Under the pieces are notes generated by a model, which did no database searches, had not been told where the DNA came from, and worked only from the letters and a program-made list of their open reading frames with translations. Shown piece by piece: positions 17,101 to 26,724 of a stretch of DNA of 64,000 nt. The position numbers and the translations under genes are program-made. Each line of letters begins with the position of its first letter. Position 1 is the stretch's first letter. This DNA is from Synechocystis sp. PCC 6714 (GTDB lineage: Bacteria; Cyanobacteriota; Cyanobacteriia; Cyanobacteriales; Microcystaceae), in assembly GCF_000478825.2 (NCBI RefSeq), contig NZ_CP007542.1, positions 310,001 to 374,000 of the forward strand. The letters are read 5' to 3'.

Positions 17101-17540
17101 AAAGCCATGATTCTATGGTTAAAAAAACAATATCAAAGCAAAAGGGTTGAATTTATTGTTGAAAGATAATCAATTTACCTGCAACTTATTGTTATTTCTT
17201 GTTCCATCAAGGTAGGGATTTTTTTGTCTTTTACCAAGCCTCGGGCTTGAAATTTGCCGCCGCTCAACTCCGTTAGAGGGTCTTGTTACCCCTGCACACA
17301 TGTTTGCAAGCATTGGTCAGCGTTAACATTGCCTCCATTCTCCATTGCTGTAACTGTTCTGGAGCTACCCTGGCGATCGCCATCTAAATTTCCTTGAATT
17401 TCCTTGGTCTACCCAAACTGGGGGCAACCCCGTCTCAAAACTTAATATCAAGGAAGAAAATATCCTTTAGAATTTTGGCCAACTGCCGCTTTGACCGCCG
17501 GTCAAGGTTTCCCCGTACACAACAGAGGATTCTTCAAATT
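17101..17540. other. 440-base gap upstream of a small membrane protein
   Basis: No convincing gene. A 36-codon ORF on the minus strand (17273-17383) starts at a HIP1 site and has no recognisable domain. A short AT-rich region follows tgt and could hold its terminator. The remainder probably contains the promoter of the downstream small membrane protein. Confidence 0.4.
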
Positions 17541-17795
17541 ATGGAAAGAGACTTACCCAAATATCGCATGGTCTGTACCCTATCCTTTGGGGATATTTAT
17601 GGCCAAATTATTGTCTGGCTGATCGTCATTTTCCTCTCCTTGGCTTCGGCCCTAGCCCTAGCTAGCAGTACCAGGCCGGTTTATGCCCTAGCCACAGTGG
17701 GTTTGGTGCTGGTGCTTTCGTTGCCGTTTTTGCTGTTCAGCTTTGTCACCACCCTATTTAACCATTTGGATTTTGTTCCGGTGGAGTCGGATTGA
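17541..17795 (+). CDS. Small two-helix membrane protein
   Basis: The ATG at 17541 (MERDLPKYRMVCTLSFGDIYGQ) gives 84 residues with two hydrophobic helices (about 22-44 and 50-72) joined by a short polar turn, and an acidic C-terminus. The longer frame from 17394 adds a basic, low-complexity N-terminus that I do not believe. I recognise no family by name; it looks like a conserved cyanobacterial hypothetical, possibly in the thylakoid or plasma membrane. Confidence 0.6.
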   Translation: MERDLPKYRMVCTLSFGDIYGQIIVWLIVIFLSLASALALASSTRPVYALATVGLVLVLSLPFLLFSFVTTLFNHLDFVPVESD

Positions 17796-17987
17796 AGATC
17801 AATTGGTGCCCATGGAATGGGGAAATTAGTCGCGGCCGTGGCTTTTGCGGTTCTGTTTGCTAGAGTTTGAGTGGCAAATCTTGGGACACATTTCATTTGC
17901 TCGGTTTGCTCTGCCGATGCTCCCTAGTGATTTGCAAAAACCCTGTCAACATCTGCTATTAGCGACTTTTCCCCTCCCCAGAGATCT

Positions 17988-19880
17988 ATGAATGACCCGA
18001 TTTTGGCTGTGCGTCAACTGGAAATTGCTTTCCCCGATGCCGACACCAAGGAAAAACTATTGGCGGTCAAAGGCATTGATTTTGTTTTGCAAAGGGGGGA
18101 AATTCTCGGCATTGTGGGGGAATCGGGCTCCGGCAAATCCGTCACTTCCTTGGGCATCATAGGTTTGGTGCCGAAACCGGGTTGGGTGGAATCCAGCAGT
18201 GAAATTGATTTTTTTGCCCAGGCCCAAGGTTCTCCTGTCAATCTAGTTGCTTTACCGGAGGGGGAAAAGCGTCAGTACCGGGGCGGCAAAATTGCCATGA
18301 TTTTCCAGGAGCCGATGAGTTCCCTCAATCCGGTCTATACCATTGGCTTTCAAATTATCGAGGCCATTCGACTACACCAAAATGTCACCCAGGAACAGGC
18401 CCAACAACAGGCGATCGCCCTTTTGCAGGAGGTGAGGGTTTTACCCAGGGATGAAGTGCTGGAGGAAGAATTTTTAGCCCAAGAACAGGCTCAGCCGTCG
18501 GTGCAGATCAGCCGTTTAGGTTCTGCCCTTGTACCTACCCCCAGGGTTAGCCAAAGTTTAGCCAGCTATATCCAAAAACGGAAAAGGGATTTTCTCAAAC
18601 GCTATCCCCACGAACTATCCGGCGGCCAACTGCAACGGGTGATGATTGCCATGGCGATTTCCGCTAATCCCCGGCTACTGATTGCCGATGAACCCACCAC
18701 CGCTTTGGATGTGACAGTACAGGCGGAAATTTTGCGACTTCTGCGGGATTTATGCAAACAGCACCAGGAAATGTCGTTAATTTTCATTTCCCATGATCTG
18801 GGGGTAATTAACGAAATCGCCGACCGGGTAGCGGTGATGTACCGGGGGGAAATTGTTGAGCAGGGGCTAAAGGAACAGATTTTGCACAATCCCCAACATC
18901 CCTACACCAAGGGTCTATTGGCCTGTCGTCCCCGGCTGGAAATGCAATTGGATCATTTGCCCACTGTGGGGGATTTTCTCAATGTCGATGGCCCTGCTCC
19001 CAGTTATCAGGTGATTACTCCAGCCCAGGAAGGCGATCGCCTAGCTCAGTTGCAAACTAAACCACCGTTATTGGAAGTACAAAATTTGACTGTGAGCTAT
19101 GGCCAGGGGGGCTTTTGGGGTAAAAGATCTGCGTTCACAGCGGTTAACGATGTCTCCTTTACCGTTTACCCAGGGGAAACGTTGGGGCTAGTGGGGGAAT
19201 CCGGTTGTGGTAAGTCCACCCTAGCCAGGGCTTTACTGCGACTGACTCCGATTGAAAAGGGCAAAATCATATTTGATGGGCGAAATATAGTCTCCCTGCC
19301 AGCTAAGTCCCAACAATGGCGAAGGTTACGGCGGGAAATGCAAATTATTTTCCAAAATCCCTACAATTCCCTTAATCCCCGCATGACCATCGGCCGGGCT
19401 ATCCAAGAACCGCTGATTATTCATCAACCAAAACAACCAGCCAAACAACAACGGGAACGGGTGGCGGAATTGTTGGAACGGGTAGGCATTAGCCCCCAAT
19501 GGTTTAATCGCTATCCCCACGAATTGTCTGGGGGCCAACGGCAACGGATTTGCATTGCCCGGGCTTTAGCGCTCAATCCCCGTTTTATCATTTGTGACGA
19601 GTCCGTTTCTGCGTTGGACGTATCGGTGCAAGCCCAGGTATTAAATCTGCTCAAGGAATTACAACGGGATCTACAACTGACCTATATTTTTATTTCCCAT
19701 GATTTGAGCGTGGTGCGGTTTATGGGCGATCGCATTATGGTGATGAACCGGGGGCAACTGGCGGAACCGATCAACACGGCCCAGGAAATCATTGAAAATC
19801 CCCAGAGTGCCTACACCCAAAAGTTAATTCAATCCATTCCCCGTTTTCCCGAAACCCTCAATTGGTTGCAATCCGCTTAG
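17988..19880 (+). CDS. Fused dipeptide/oligopeptide-type ABC transporter ATPase
   Basis: This 630-residue protein joins two nucleotide-binding domains of the OppD/DppD and OppF/DppF types. The first has Walker A GESGSGKS, signature LSGGQLQRV and Walker B LLIADEP. The second has GESGCGKS, LSGGQRQRI and IICDES. Each is followed by the family-typical oligopeptide/dipeptide C-terminal segment (HPYTKGLL, AYTQKLI). No permease or binding protein is adjacent, so the partner subunits must be encoded elsewhere. Likely substrates are peptides, nickel or glutathione. The fused layout resembles GsiA/YejF-type ATPases. Confidence 0.9.
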   Translation: MNDPILAVRQLEIAFPDADTKEKLLAVKGIDFVLQRGEILGIVGESGSGKSVTSLGIIGLVPKPGWVESSSEIDFFAQAQGSPVNLVALPEGEKRQYRGGKIAMIFQEPMSSLNPVYTIGFQIIEAIRLHQNVTQEQAQQQAIALLQEVRVLPRDEVLEEEFLAQEQAQPSVQISRLGSALVPTPRVSQSLASYIQKRKRDFLKRYPHELSGGQLQRVMIAMAISANPRLLIADEPTTALDVTVQAEILRLLRDLCKQHQEMSLIFISHDLGVINEIADRVAVMYRGEIVEQGLKEQILHNPQHPYTKGLLACRPRLEMQLDHLPTVGDFLNVDGPAPSYQVITPAQEGDRLAQLQTKPPLLEVQNLTVSYGQGGFWGKRSAFTAVNDVSFTVYPGETLGLVGESGCGKSTLARALLRLTPIEKGKIIFDGRNIVSLPAKSQQWRRLRREMQIIFQNPYNSLNPRMTIGRAIQEPLIIHQPKQPAKQQRERVAELLERVGISPQWFNRYPHELSGGQRQRICIARALALNPRFIICDESVSALDVSVQAQVLNLLKELQRDLQLTYIFISHDLSVVRFMGDRIMVMNRGQLAEPINTAQEIIENPQSAYTQKLIQSIPRFPETLNWLQSA

Positions 19881-19936
19881 GTTATTCCCCCGATCGCCGG
19901 TCCCGACCAACATGGGATAATTTAGCTAACTAACCA

Positions 19937-20557
19937 ATGGAATTGTCAACTAAGTTATCTGTGGCTAATAGTATGGATGCAAAAACCAACCTCCTAGAGG
20001 CGATCGCCGGCAAAAATCGGGGGCTATTGGCATCGGATCGGGACCGGGTGGCCATCCTTTCCGCGGTGGAAAAATTAGAAGACTATAATCCCCATCCCAA
20101 ACCGCTCCAGGAAAAAAATTTGCTGGATGGCAATTGGCGACTCCTCTACACCAGCAGTCAGAGTATTTTAGGACTGAACCGTTTACCCCTTTTACAATTG
20201 GGGCAAATTTATCAATACATAGATGTGACGGAGTCAAAGGTGGTAAATTTGGCGGAAATTGAGGGCATTCCCTTTTTTGAAAGTTTAGTGTCCGTGGTGG
20301 CTTCCTTTCTGCCCGTTTCCGATAAACGCATTGAGGTCAAATTCGAGCGTTCCATTCTCGGCCTACAAAAAATCCTCAATTATCAATCCCCTCTGAAATT
20401 TATCCAACAAATTTCCATGGGCAAACGCTTTCTGCCAGCGGATTTTAACCTACCCAGTCGGGACAGCGCCGCTTGGTTGGAAATCACCTATTTAGACGAA
20501 GATTTACGCATCAGCCGGGGCAATGAAGGCAATGTTTTCATCCTGGCTAAGGTTTAG
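19937..20557 (+). CDS. PAP/fibrillin (plastoglobulin) family protein
   Basis: The 206-residue protein carries a plastid-lipid-associated (PAP_fibrillin) domain, shown by the DGNWRLLYTSSQSILGL motif near 60-75 and the C-terminal WLEITYLDEDLRISRGNEGNVFIL block. Cyanobacterial fibrillins sit at thylakoids and plastoglobule-like bodies and affect photoprotection and lipid or quinone handling. The N-terminal 12 residues may be optional, as ATG at 19973 (MDAKTNLLEAI) is also in frame. It is followed by a C-rich repeat. Confidence 0.9.
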   Translation: MELSTKLSVANSMDAKTNLLEAIAGKNRGLLASDRDRVAILSAVEKLEDYNPHPKPLQEKNLLDGNWRLLYTSSQSILGLNRLPLLQLGQIYQYIDVTESKVVNLAEIEGIPFFESLVSVVASFLPVSDKRIEVKFERSILGLQKILNYQSPLKFIQQISMGKRFLPADFNLPSRDSAAWLEITYLDEDLRISRGNEGNVFILAKV

Positions 20558-20570
20558 AACGTGTTTTCAA

Positions 20571-20650
20571 AGCCCCCCTAGCCCCCCAACTCTGGGGGGA
20601 ACAGTGTTCAAATTCCCCCAAACTTGCCGGAGGAGATCTAGGGGGCGGAT
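20571..20650. repeat. C-rich/G-rich dispersed intergenic repeat, copy 2
   Basis: The element reads AGCCCCCCTAGCCCCCCAAC, then CTGGGGGGAAC, an AT centre with CCCCCAAAC, then a G-rich end. C-runs and G-runs can fold into a strong hairpin. It lies between two convergent genes and may help terminate both. It matches copies at 11681-11744 and 37189-37226. Confidence 0.55.
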
Positions 20651-20690
20651 CATGACTTTTTAAGCAAGCTTTTTGATAAACCCAGCCTAA

Positions 20691-22940
20691 CTATAACGAG
20701 GCGATCTGGCGCATATATTGACCCCAAAGGCTGGCCGCTAAACCACTACTACCTTGGGTAGGACTACTGTCGTCATTGCCTAGCCAAATGCCAGTGACTA
20801 GATTTTTTTGCGGTAAAAAGCCAATAAACCATAAATCCACTGCTTTATCGGTGGTGCCGGTTTTGCCTGCGGTGCCGTAGCCAATGTCCGCAGCTTTGCC
20901 TGTGCCATTGCTAACAGCGGCCTGTAACAGTTGGGTCATGGTGGCGGCGATCGCCGGGGAAACCACCTGTTTTTGCCCCCGGCCATCCTGGCTGACTTGA
21001 TAAATTTCCCGACAGCTTTTTAATTGTTCTGGGTCAGGACAATCCCCCCCATCCCGAATATTAACAATGCCGTGGGGCCGGTTCCAGATGCCCCCATTGG
21101 CGATCGCCCCGTAGGCTCCGGTCATTTCCAGTACCCTAGCTTCACTCTGTCCCAAAATCAAACCCGGTTCTTTCACCAGGGAAGAGTTGACGCCAAAATC
21201 CTTAGCCAGGGCAATAATTTCGTCTAAGCCCACTGTTTGGGCTACCCGCAGAGCCACCACATTTTCCGATTGGGCAAAACCTTCCGTAAAGGTAATAGCC
21301 GGGGCCGCCCCGCTCCGTTCACAGGGCTTGTAGTTTTGACCCTGCCAGGTCAGAGGGCCACACTCAAAAGCCTGATTAGTTCCCACTCCCTTGGCGATCG
21401 CCGCTGTGTAGGCAAAAAGCTTAAACGTGGAACCCGGTTGCCTTTGGGCTTGGCTCGCCCGATTAAATTGACTTTCCCGGTAACTTTTGCCCCCCACCAT
21501 CGCCAAAACAGCCCCAGTGCGACTGTCTAGGGTGACCAATGCCCCCTGGGAAACCGCATATTTTTTTCCCTCCGTGGTGAGGAAATTCTGTAAACTCTTT
21601 TCTGCTAGGGCCTGCATTTTTAAGTTAAGGCTAGTTTCTACGACGAAATTACCTTCTTTGGCCACATCTTCCCCAAGCAAATGGTTTAATTCCCCAAAAA
21701 TGTAGCCATAAAAATAGGGCGCCTGCCGTTGGGAAAGGGTTTGGGTGGCTTTGGGACTGACCTGAATGCGCGATCGCCGAGCCCGGTTGGCTTCCTGTTC
21801 GTCAATCATGCCCAGCATCGCCATACGCTCAATGACCCGATTCCGCAACTGCACGGAGGTTTGATAATCCTGCACGGGGTTGTAAAGATTGGGAGCTGGC
21901 AACATAGCCACTAGGGTGGCCGCTTCCCCCACATCCAAATCCTGGGCAGACTTGTCGAAATAAAACTGGGCCGCATCTTCAAAGCCGTAATTGCCCGCTC
22001 CTAGGTAAACCCGATTTAAATAGGCTTTTAAAATTTCATCTTTGCTGTACACCGCCTCTAACTTGAGGGCCACAAACATTTCCCGTATTTTGCGCCCCGC
22101 CGTATTTTCCCGCCCCACTTCGCTGAATAAACTGCGGGCCAACTGTTGGGTCAGGGTGCTGGCCCCCTGTTTCACGTCCCGATCCTGGAGGTTAATATAG
22201 ATAGCCCGGCCTAAACCGTAGGGATCAACGCCAAAATGCCAATAAAAACGAGTATCTTCCGAAGCAATAACCGCCTGGGGCAAATAAGGGGAAAAATCAC
22301 TTAAATTATCAAATTCTCGGTGAATTTCCTGTTTAATCGGGTTGATTTCCGTGCTCCCATCCCCCGCATACACTTTGACTGGCCCGGTCACGCCGCTGGG
22401 CATCGGTTTGACGGGAATTTTGCTCCACTGCCAGGCGATCGCCCCGGTGATGATGAGAAAAAATAGAATCCCGGTGGAAAAAAAAGTCCGCATTCCCTTT
22501 AACCACAATGGCGGCGGGTTTAAGTAAACTAATTTGGGCACATCCACCAATTCCGGTGGCCCCAGGGTAATTTCATCACCATGGTGGAGACGATAGCTTT
22601 TCAAGCGACGGCGTTGGAGATAAATGCCATTGCTAGAGCCCTCATCCCGAATGAAAAATTGGTTAGGATGGTCCGGGTCCCGTCGGAGAGAACAATGGGT
22701 TTGACTCACCAGGGGATTTTGCAGTTGAATATCGCAACTGGAACTGCGGCCGAGGAAATAACGATCGCCAAGGAGGGGAAATACACGCCGGGACTGGGGA
22801 TTTTTGCCCGATTCCTGCAAAAGGATTTTAGCCACCCTAGATCCTTTTCTGAGGGCCACCTTTTGGCTGTTGCCGCCCTGGGAAAGGTTAGTTTGACTTT
22901 TTTTGGGGGCAGAGGGGGCTTTGCGGGAACGGGTGGCCAT
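20691..22940 (-). CDS. Class A penicillin-binding protein with N-terminal FHA domain
   Basis: The 749-residue bifunctional peptidoglycan synthase carries an extra cytoplasmic FHA domain (about 50-145; GRSSSCDIQL, SSNGIYL) before the single TM (about 151-170). A glycosyltransferase family 51 domain follows (EDTRFYWHFGVD, GASTLTQQLARSLF), then a transpeptidase domain with the active-site STFK, SEN and KTGT triad. FHA domains bind phosphothreonine peptides, so this enzyme may be recruited or controlled by Ser/Thr kinases. The N-terminus is Lys/Ser-rich and basic. Confidence 0.92.
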   Translation of the reverse strand: MATRSRKAPSAPKKSQTNLSQGGNSQKVALRKGSRVAKILLQESGKNPQSRRVFPLLGDRYFLGRSSSCDIQLQNPLVSQTHCSLRRDPDHPNQFFIRDEGSSNGIYLQRRRLKSYRLHHGDEITLGPPELVDVPKLVYLNPPPLWLKGMRTFFSTGILFFLIITGAIAWQWSKIPVKPMPSGVTGPVKVYAGDGSTEINPIKQEIHREFDNLSDFSPYLPQAVIASEDTRFYWHFGVDPYGLGRAIYINLQDRDVKQGASTLTQQLARSLFSEVGRENTAGRKIREMFVALKLEAVYSKDEILKAYLNRVYLGAGNYGFEDAAQFYFDKSAQDLDVGEAATLVAMLPAPNLYNPVQDYQTSVQLRNRVIERMAMLGMIDEQEANRARRSRIQVSPKATQTLSQRQAPYFYGYIFGELNHLLGEDVAKEGNFVVETSLNLKMQALAEKSLQNFLTTEGKKYAVSQGALVTLDSRTGAVLAMVGGKSYRESQFNRASQAQRQPGSTFKLFAYTAAIAKGVGTNQAFECGPLTWQGQNYKPCERSGAAPAITFTEGFAQSENVVALRVAQTVGLDEIIALAKDFGVNSSLVKEPGLILGQSEARVLEMTGAYGAIANGGIWNRPHGIVNIRDGGDCPDPEQLKSCREIYQVSQDGRGQKQVVSPAIAATMTQLLQAAVSNGTGKAADIGYGTAGKTGTTDKAVDLWFIGFLPQKNLVTGIWLGNDDSSPTQGSSGLAASLWGQYMRQIASL

Positions 22941-23008
22941 GGCAAATTAGGGCAAAAGCAGTCCAATTTTAGATCGATACAGTGGTGAAATCAGAATCAG
23001 GTATTTCT

Positions 23009-23713
23009 ATGCAGACGCATTCATTGCCTAAAAAGGTTGCCTCTTGGGTAGCTAGCTTCGGCCTAGCGGGGCTTTCCATTCTAGCCCTAAACCCTTTGGC
23101 CAGCCGGGCCGACAGTCCTTTGACTTCCACCGATTTAGCTAGTGCTTATGAAGACATTGCTGTGGTGCAATGGGCTCAGCAGTATCGGCTCATGTCCCCC
23201 ATCATTGTAGATTTTCTCCTTGGCGATCGCCCCTTGGGGGAAAAGGCGGCGGTGATCAATGCCCTGGGCTGGAATATAGATGGTAGCAACAACGCTGAAC
23301 AATTTTTGGTGGCCCTGGCCCGGGAGCGACGCAAGCCCGCCACCCACCTAGATTTGGGGGATTTAACCCCAGAAGAATTATTTATGGTCGGTTATCTCCT
23401 TGCCCTGGACGATTATCAAAATTTAGGGCCCCTCAGTGCCCAAGGCGGCAATGACCTCTGGCGATCGAACCCGGTGCAACTGTTGTCCAAGGCGGCCTAT
23501 GCCCTGCCGGACGATTTCACGGTGCAATTTGTCCGTTCCCTGGTGACGGGGCAAGCTTGGTTTAGTGCTTCCTGGTGTGCCCTTTATCTGGAACCAGCCA
23601 ATGTTTTGGCTAAATTTCCCCCAGGACAACGGAATTTACGCCCCCAAGCGGTGCAAAATGCCATGGAGTATCTCAATCTCTACGAATCCTATTGTTTAGA
23701 TGGGGATATTTAA
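23009..23713 (+). CDS. Exported alpha-helical protein of unknown function
   Basis: ATG at 23009 (MQTHSLPKKV) is preferred because it gives a proper Sec signal peptide with cleavage near SRADS; a GTG at 22982 is also in frame. The mature protein of about 200 residues is helical and soluble, with the DLGDLTPEELFMVGYLLALDD segment in the middle and a CysX-rich end. I recognise no named family. It is divergent from the FHA penicillin-binding gene, so a role in envelope upkeep is possible but unproven. Confidence 0.65.
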   Translation: MQTHSLPKKVASWVASFGLAGLSILALNPLASRADSPLTSTDLASAYEDIAVVQWAQQYRLMSPIIVDFLLGDRPLGEKAAVINALGWNIDGSNNAEQFLVALARERRKPATHLDLGDLTPEELFMVGYLLALDDYQNLGPLSAQGGNDLWRSNPVQLLSKAAYALPDDFTVQFVRSLVTGQAWFSASWCALYLEPANVLAKFPPGQRNLRPQAVQNAMEYLNLYESYCLDGDI

Positions 23714-23813
23714 ATTTGGGCTAAATTAACAGCATTTTTGGCCAGATTTTTCAGACTTTTTAGGCGATCGGGGTAGAATCCAAGCAAGAACTCCCTGTAT
23801 TTTGCTTTCCCCT

Positions 23814-24755
23814 ATGTCTAACCAACCTTCCCCCGGTGGCCTAATTAAGCTCAGCGTCGGTGATGTGGTTTCCGGCGGCCTCAGGGTTTACCGCGACCAT
23901 TTCAAGTCCTATCTCTGGCTGGCGGGGCAAGCCTACCTCTGGCTCTTAATTCCCTTTGCCATAACTGGGTTAGTGATGTTAATCATAGCTGGGCTAGCTG
24001 CGGTGATGGAACCGATCGCCGTGGGAGGAATAATAGTTTTGGCGATCGCCGTTTTGTTGGTGCCCTGGGGCTATTGCCTGGGTAAATTATTGGCAATCCA
24101 GGGAGTGTTGGCCAGGCTAGTGTTCTTTGAAGTGGGGGAACAACCGGAAACCGTCGCGGCGGCAAAAATCCAACTGATGCCAAGATTTTGGCGCTTTCTC
24201 TGGGTTAGTCTACTGAGCTCCTTAGTGTTTTTGCTCTTTTTTATCCCGATTCTATTGGGCTATGGCGTTATCGTTGGCCTATTCACCTTTATTTTCATGG
24301 GGGATGACCCCGACGTAGTAACCATTTTATTGTCCGTATTGCTGACCATTGTTTGGACTTTGGTTTCCCTTTACGTTTACATTTGGATTTTTGCCCGTTT
24401 AGCCTTGGTGGATGTGTGTTTAGCGTTAGAACCAACCCTGAGCCCCATTAATGCCATTGGTCGTAGTTGGTCTTTAACCAAGGGTTACGTATTGAGTTTA
24501 CAGCTAATTTTCTTCCTAGCCTTTTTGATCACTTTGCCCCTTTCTACGTTTACCAATATTGGTTCCCTCACCACCATTATTCTTGATGTTGAACCGATCT
24601 GGGGCTCTGTAATTGATATCCCTTTGGGAATAATTGTTAGTATTGTAATCGTACCTTTTTGGCAAGCTATTAAAGCCATCGTCTATTATGATCTGAGGAT
24701 CCGTAAAGAAGGATTGAATTTATCCTTAGATTTACCAACCATGGATAGTTTTTAA
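23814..24755 (+). CDS. Multipass membrane protein (GlpQ-membrane/DUF975-like)
   Basis: ATG at 23814 (MSNQPSPGG) is chosen over the TTG at 23802. The 313-residue protein has a short polar N-terminus and about six transmembrane segments, with the motif IKLSVGDVVSGGLRVYRDHFKSYLWL at its start and a long cytosolic linker INAIGRSWSLTKGYVLSLQL. This layout resembles membrane proteins of the glycerophosphodiesterase-membrane or DUF975 type found in many bacteria. The function is unknown. Confidence 0.65.
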   Translation: MSNQPSPGGLIKLSVGDVVSGGLRVYRDHFKSYLWLAGQAYLWLLIPFAITGLVMLIIAGLAAVMEPIAVGGIIVLAIAVLLVPWGYCLGKLLAIQGVLARLVFFEVGEQPETVAAAKIQLMPRFWRFLWVSLLSSLVFLLFFIPILLGYGVIVGLFTFIFMGDDPDVVTILLSVLLTIVWTLVSLYVYIWIFARLALVDVCLALEPTLSPINAIGRSWSLTKGYVLSLQLIFFLAFLITLPLSTFTNIGSLTTIILDVEPIWGSVIDIPLGIIVSIVIVPFWQAIKAIVYYDLRIRKEGLNLSLDLPTMDSF

Positions 24756-24855
24756 TCATATTTGTTAACATTAATTTAGCAAATTTAATTAGGACTAAAA
24801 AATAATTCCCAGGTTTCGATATTTTCGATATTAACGAGTATTAATATAATTTTCT

Positions 24856-26232
24856 ATGGTTAAAGTTGTTCGCCGTCGTTCCCTAGGAATGCACAGGGTA
24901 TTTGACATTGGTCTCGCCCAAGACCACAACTTTCTACTAGCCAATGGGGCGATCGCCGCCAATTGTTTTAACAAATCCCATTCCACTGCCTACGCCTATG
25001 TCACTTACCAAACAGCCTATCTAAAAGCTAACTATCCAGTGGAGTATATGGCGGCCCTGCTCACCGCCAGCAGTGATAGTCAGGAAAAGGTGGAGAAATA
25101 TCGGGAAAATTGCCAAAAAATGGGCATCACTGTCGAGCCCCCCGACATTAACCGTTCCCAACGCCATTTTACCCCCCTAGGAGAATCGATTTTATTTGGT
25201 CTTTCCGCCGTGAGAAATTTGGGCGAAGGGGCGATCGAGCAAATTATTACCGCCCGAGATAATTCTGAAGAAAAACGTTTCAAATCCCTGGCAGATTTTT
25301 GCACCCAAGTGGATTTAAGGGTCGTTAACCGTCGGGCGATCGAAACGTTGATTATGGCAGGGGGCTTTGATGGTGTCCAAGCTAATCGCAACCAACTTTT
25401 ACATGATCTGGAATTGGTCATTGCTTGGGCCCAAAAGCGAGCAAAGGAGAAAGAAACCGGACAACTAAATATTTTTGATAGCCTAGCTGGTGGAGAATCC
25501 ATTAAAGCGAAAGAAGCCGCAAACAATGGCTTTGAGCAGGAACCCTCTGCTCCTCCAGTGGCGGAATTTTCCCTGCAAGAAAAGCTACAACTAGAAAAAG
25601 AACATTTAGGTTTTTACGTCTCAGAACATCCCCTCAAATCGGTGCAACGTTCTGCCCGCTTATTATCTCCCATTAACCTGGTGGATTTAGACCAGTATAA
25701 AGTGCGTCAAAAAGTCAGTGCGGTGGCTATTTTGGTAGCAGTAAAAAAGATTATTACCAAAAAAACTGGCCAACCCATGGCTTTTTTAACCCTAGAAGAT
25801 ATGTCGGGCCAATCGGAAGCGGTGGTTTTTCCCTCCAACTATGAGCGTCTGCAGGACATTTTGCTGGAAGGTAGTCAACAAATGATTTGGGGCAAAGTTG
25901 ATCGTCGGGATGACCAATACCAACTAATTGTGGAAGATTTGGAGCCGGTGGAAGAAGTAAAAATGGTTATGTTAGACCTAATGCCCCAGGACATTATTAA
26001 TACGAGCACCCAAGCCCAACTGAAGCAAATTTTGCAGAACCATGCGTCCCAAAGGGAGCAAACCAAAATACCGGTAGTAGCGTGCATTAATGAAGGGGCA
26101 ACCAAACACTTCATCCGTTTTGGGGAAAACTACTGGGTGAATGACCATGGTGCTACGGTGGCATCTCTGCAGAAATTAGGTTTTCGGGCCAGGTTAGAAC
26201 CATTGTTACCCCAAAATTGTAGCGCCAACTAG
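24856..26232 (+). CDS. dnaE-C: DNA polymerase III alpha, C-terminal part with split intein C-fragment
   Basis: Residues 1-36 are the C-terminal piece of the split DnaE intein: it opens [11 protein letters not shown], holds [14 protein letters not shown], and is followed by the obligatory Cys of the C-extein (CFNKSHS). The extein, 422 residues, is the C-terminal half of the replicative polymerase alpha subunit (OB fold and beta-clamp region). It becomes functional only after trans-splicing with a DnaE-N protein made elsewhere; no dnaE-N lies in this window. Several intein residues differ from the Synechocystis PCC 6803 version as I recall it. The intein is coded by 24856-24963 and the extein by 24964-26232. 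Confidence 0.97.
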   Translation: MVKVVRRRSLGMHRVFDIGLAQDHNFLLANGAIAANCFNKSHSTAYAYVTYQTAYLKANYPVEYMAALLTASSDSQEKVEKYRENCQKMGITVEPPDINRSQRHFTPLGESILFGLSAVRNLGEGAIEQIITARDNSEEKRFKSLADFCTQVDLRVVNRRAIETLIMAGGFDGVQANRNQLLHDLELVIAWAQKRAKEKETGQLNIFDSLAGGESIKAKEAANNGFEQEPSAPPVAEFSLQEKLQLEKEHLGFYVSEHPLKSVQRSARLLSPINLVDLDQYKVRQKVSAVAILVAVKKIITKKTGQPMAFLTLEDMSGQSEAVVFPSNYERLQDILLEGSQQMIWGKVDRRDDQYQLIVEDLEPVEEVKMVMLDLMPQDIINTSTQAQLKQILQNHASQREQTKIPVVACINEGATKHFIRFGENYWVNDHGATVASLQKLGFRARLEPLLPQNCSAN

Positions 26233-26523
26233 ATGTGAATTGACAATCGACTAATAAGGTGACTCCGACTTAAAAAAATGGGCATTCTAGAAAAGTCGAA
26301 AATCAACATGAATATCCAAATAAGTAAAAAAACAAGACAAAAATTTACAATCAAATAAAAACCAGAGGATGTACAATTCCTCATCATGGCACAGTTGGTA
26401 ATTTGAGATATAGTCGTTTCTAGTAAGACTGAGGCAGTCGAATTCACCGAAAAGCTTGTCAATAAAGACTTAAGCAGTCTCGAAATTATTTGAAATGACT
26501 ATATTCTAGTCAGCTATAATTTC
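26233..26523. other. AT-rich spacer after dnaE-C
   Basis: No gene is supported. ORFs here are short, hydrophobic and without ribosome-binding sites. This marks the left boundary of the AT-rich, HIP1-free island that holds the AAA ATPase pair. Confidence 0.4.
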
Positions 26524-26724
26524 TTATCTGATATTTTCAAAGATCGCCTTGGCTTTATTTTGACTGGCGAACTGAGCATTAATAGTATCTAAAAAACTCG
26601 GTGGAGTAAACTTTAGGATTAGTGTGACAAGCTCCCCATTTGTGAGACTTTTTATGTACTTTTTTATCTTCTTTGTTAATTCAGGTGTTTTTATGTTAAT
26701 GCCTGTCGTATTTTCAAGAGTTCC
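26524..26724 (-). pseudogene. Frame-shifted C-terminal extension of the Toprim-like gene
   Basis: A 66-codon open frame without a start codon begins inside the last codons of the Toprim-like gene and runs on (GTLENTTGINIKTPELTKK to the end KAIFENIR). Its Lys/Glu-rich helical character matches the preceding protein. It can be joined to it by removing one base near 26725 (after EKLKLL). It may be the natural C-terminus lost by a one-base insertion, or chance coding. It could not be translated alone from ATG, GTG or TTG. Confidence 0.45.

Noticed and set aside
17273-17383. 36-codon minus-strand ORF after tgt
   Set aside because: Begins at a HIP1 site by chance, no family match and no ribosome-binding site.
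26229-26462. 77-residue hydrophobic ORF downstream of dnaE-C on the minus strand
   Set aside because: No ribosome-binding site, no recognised motif, and composition fits AT-rich spacer.
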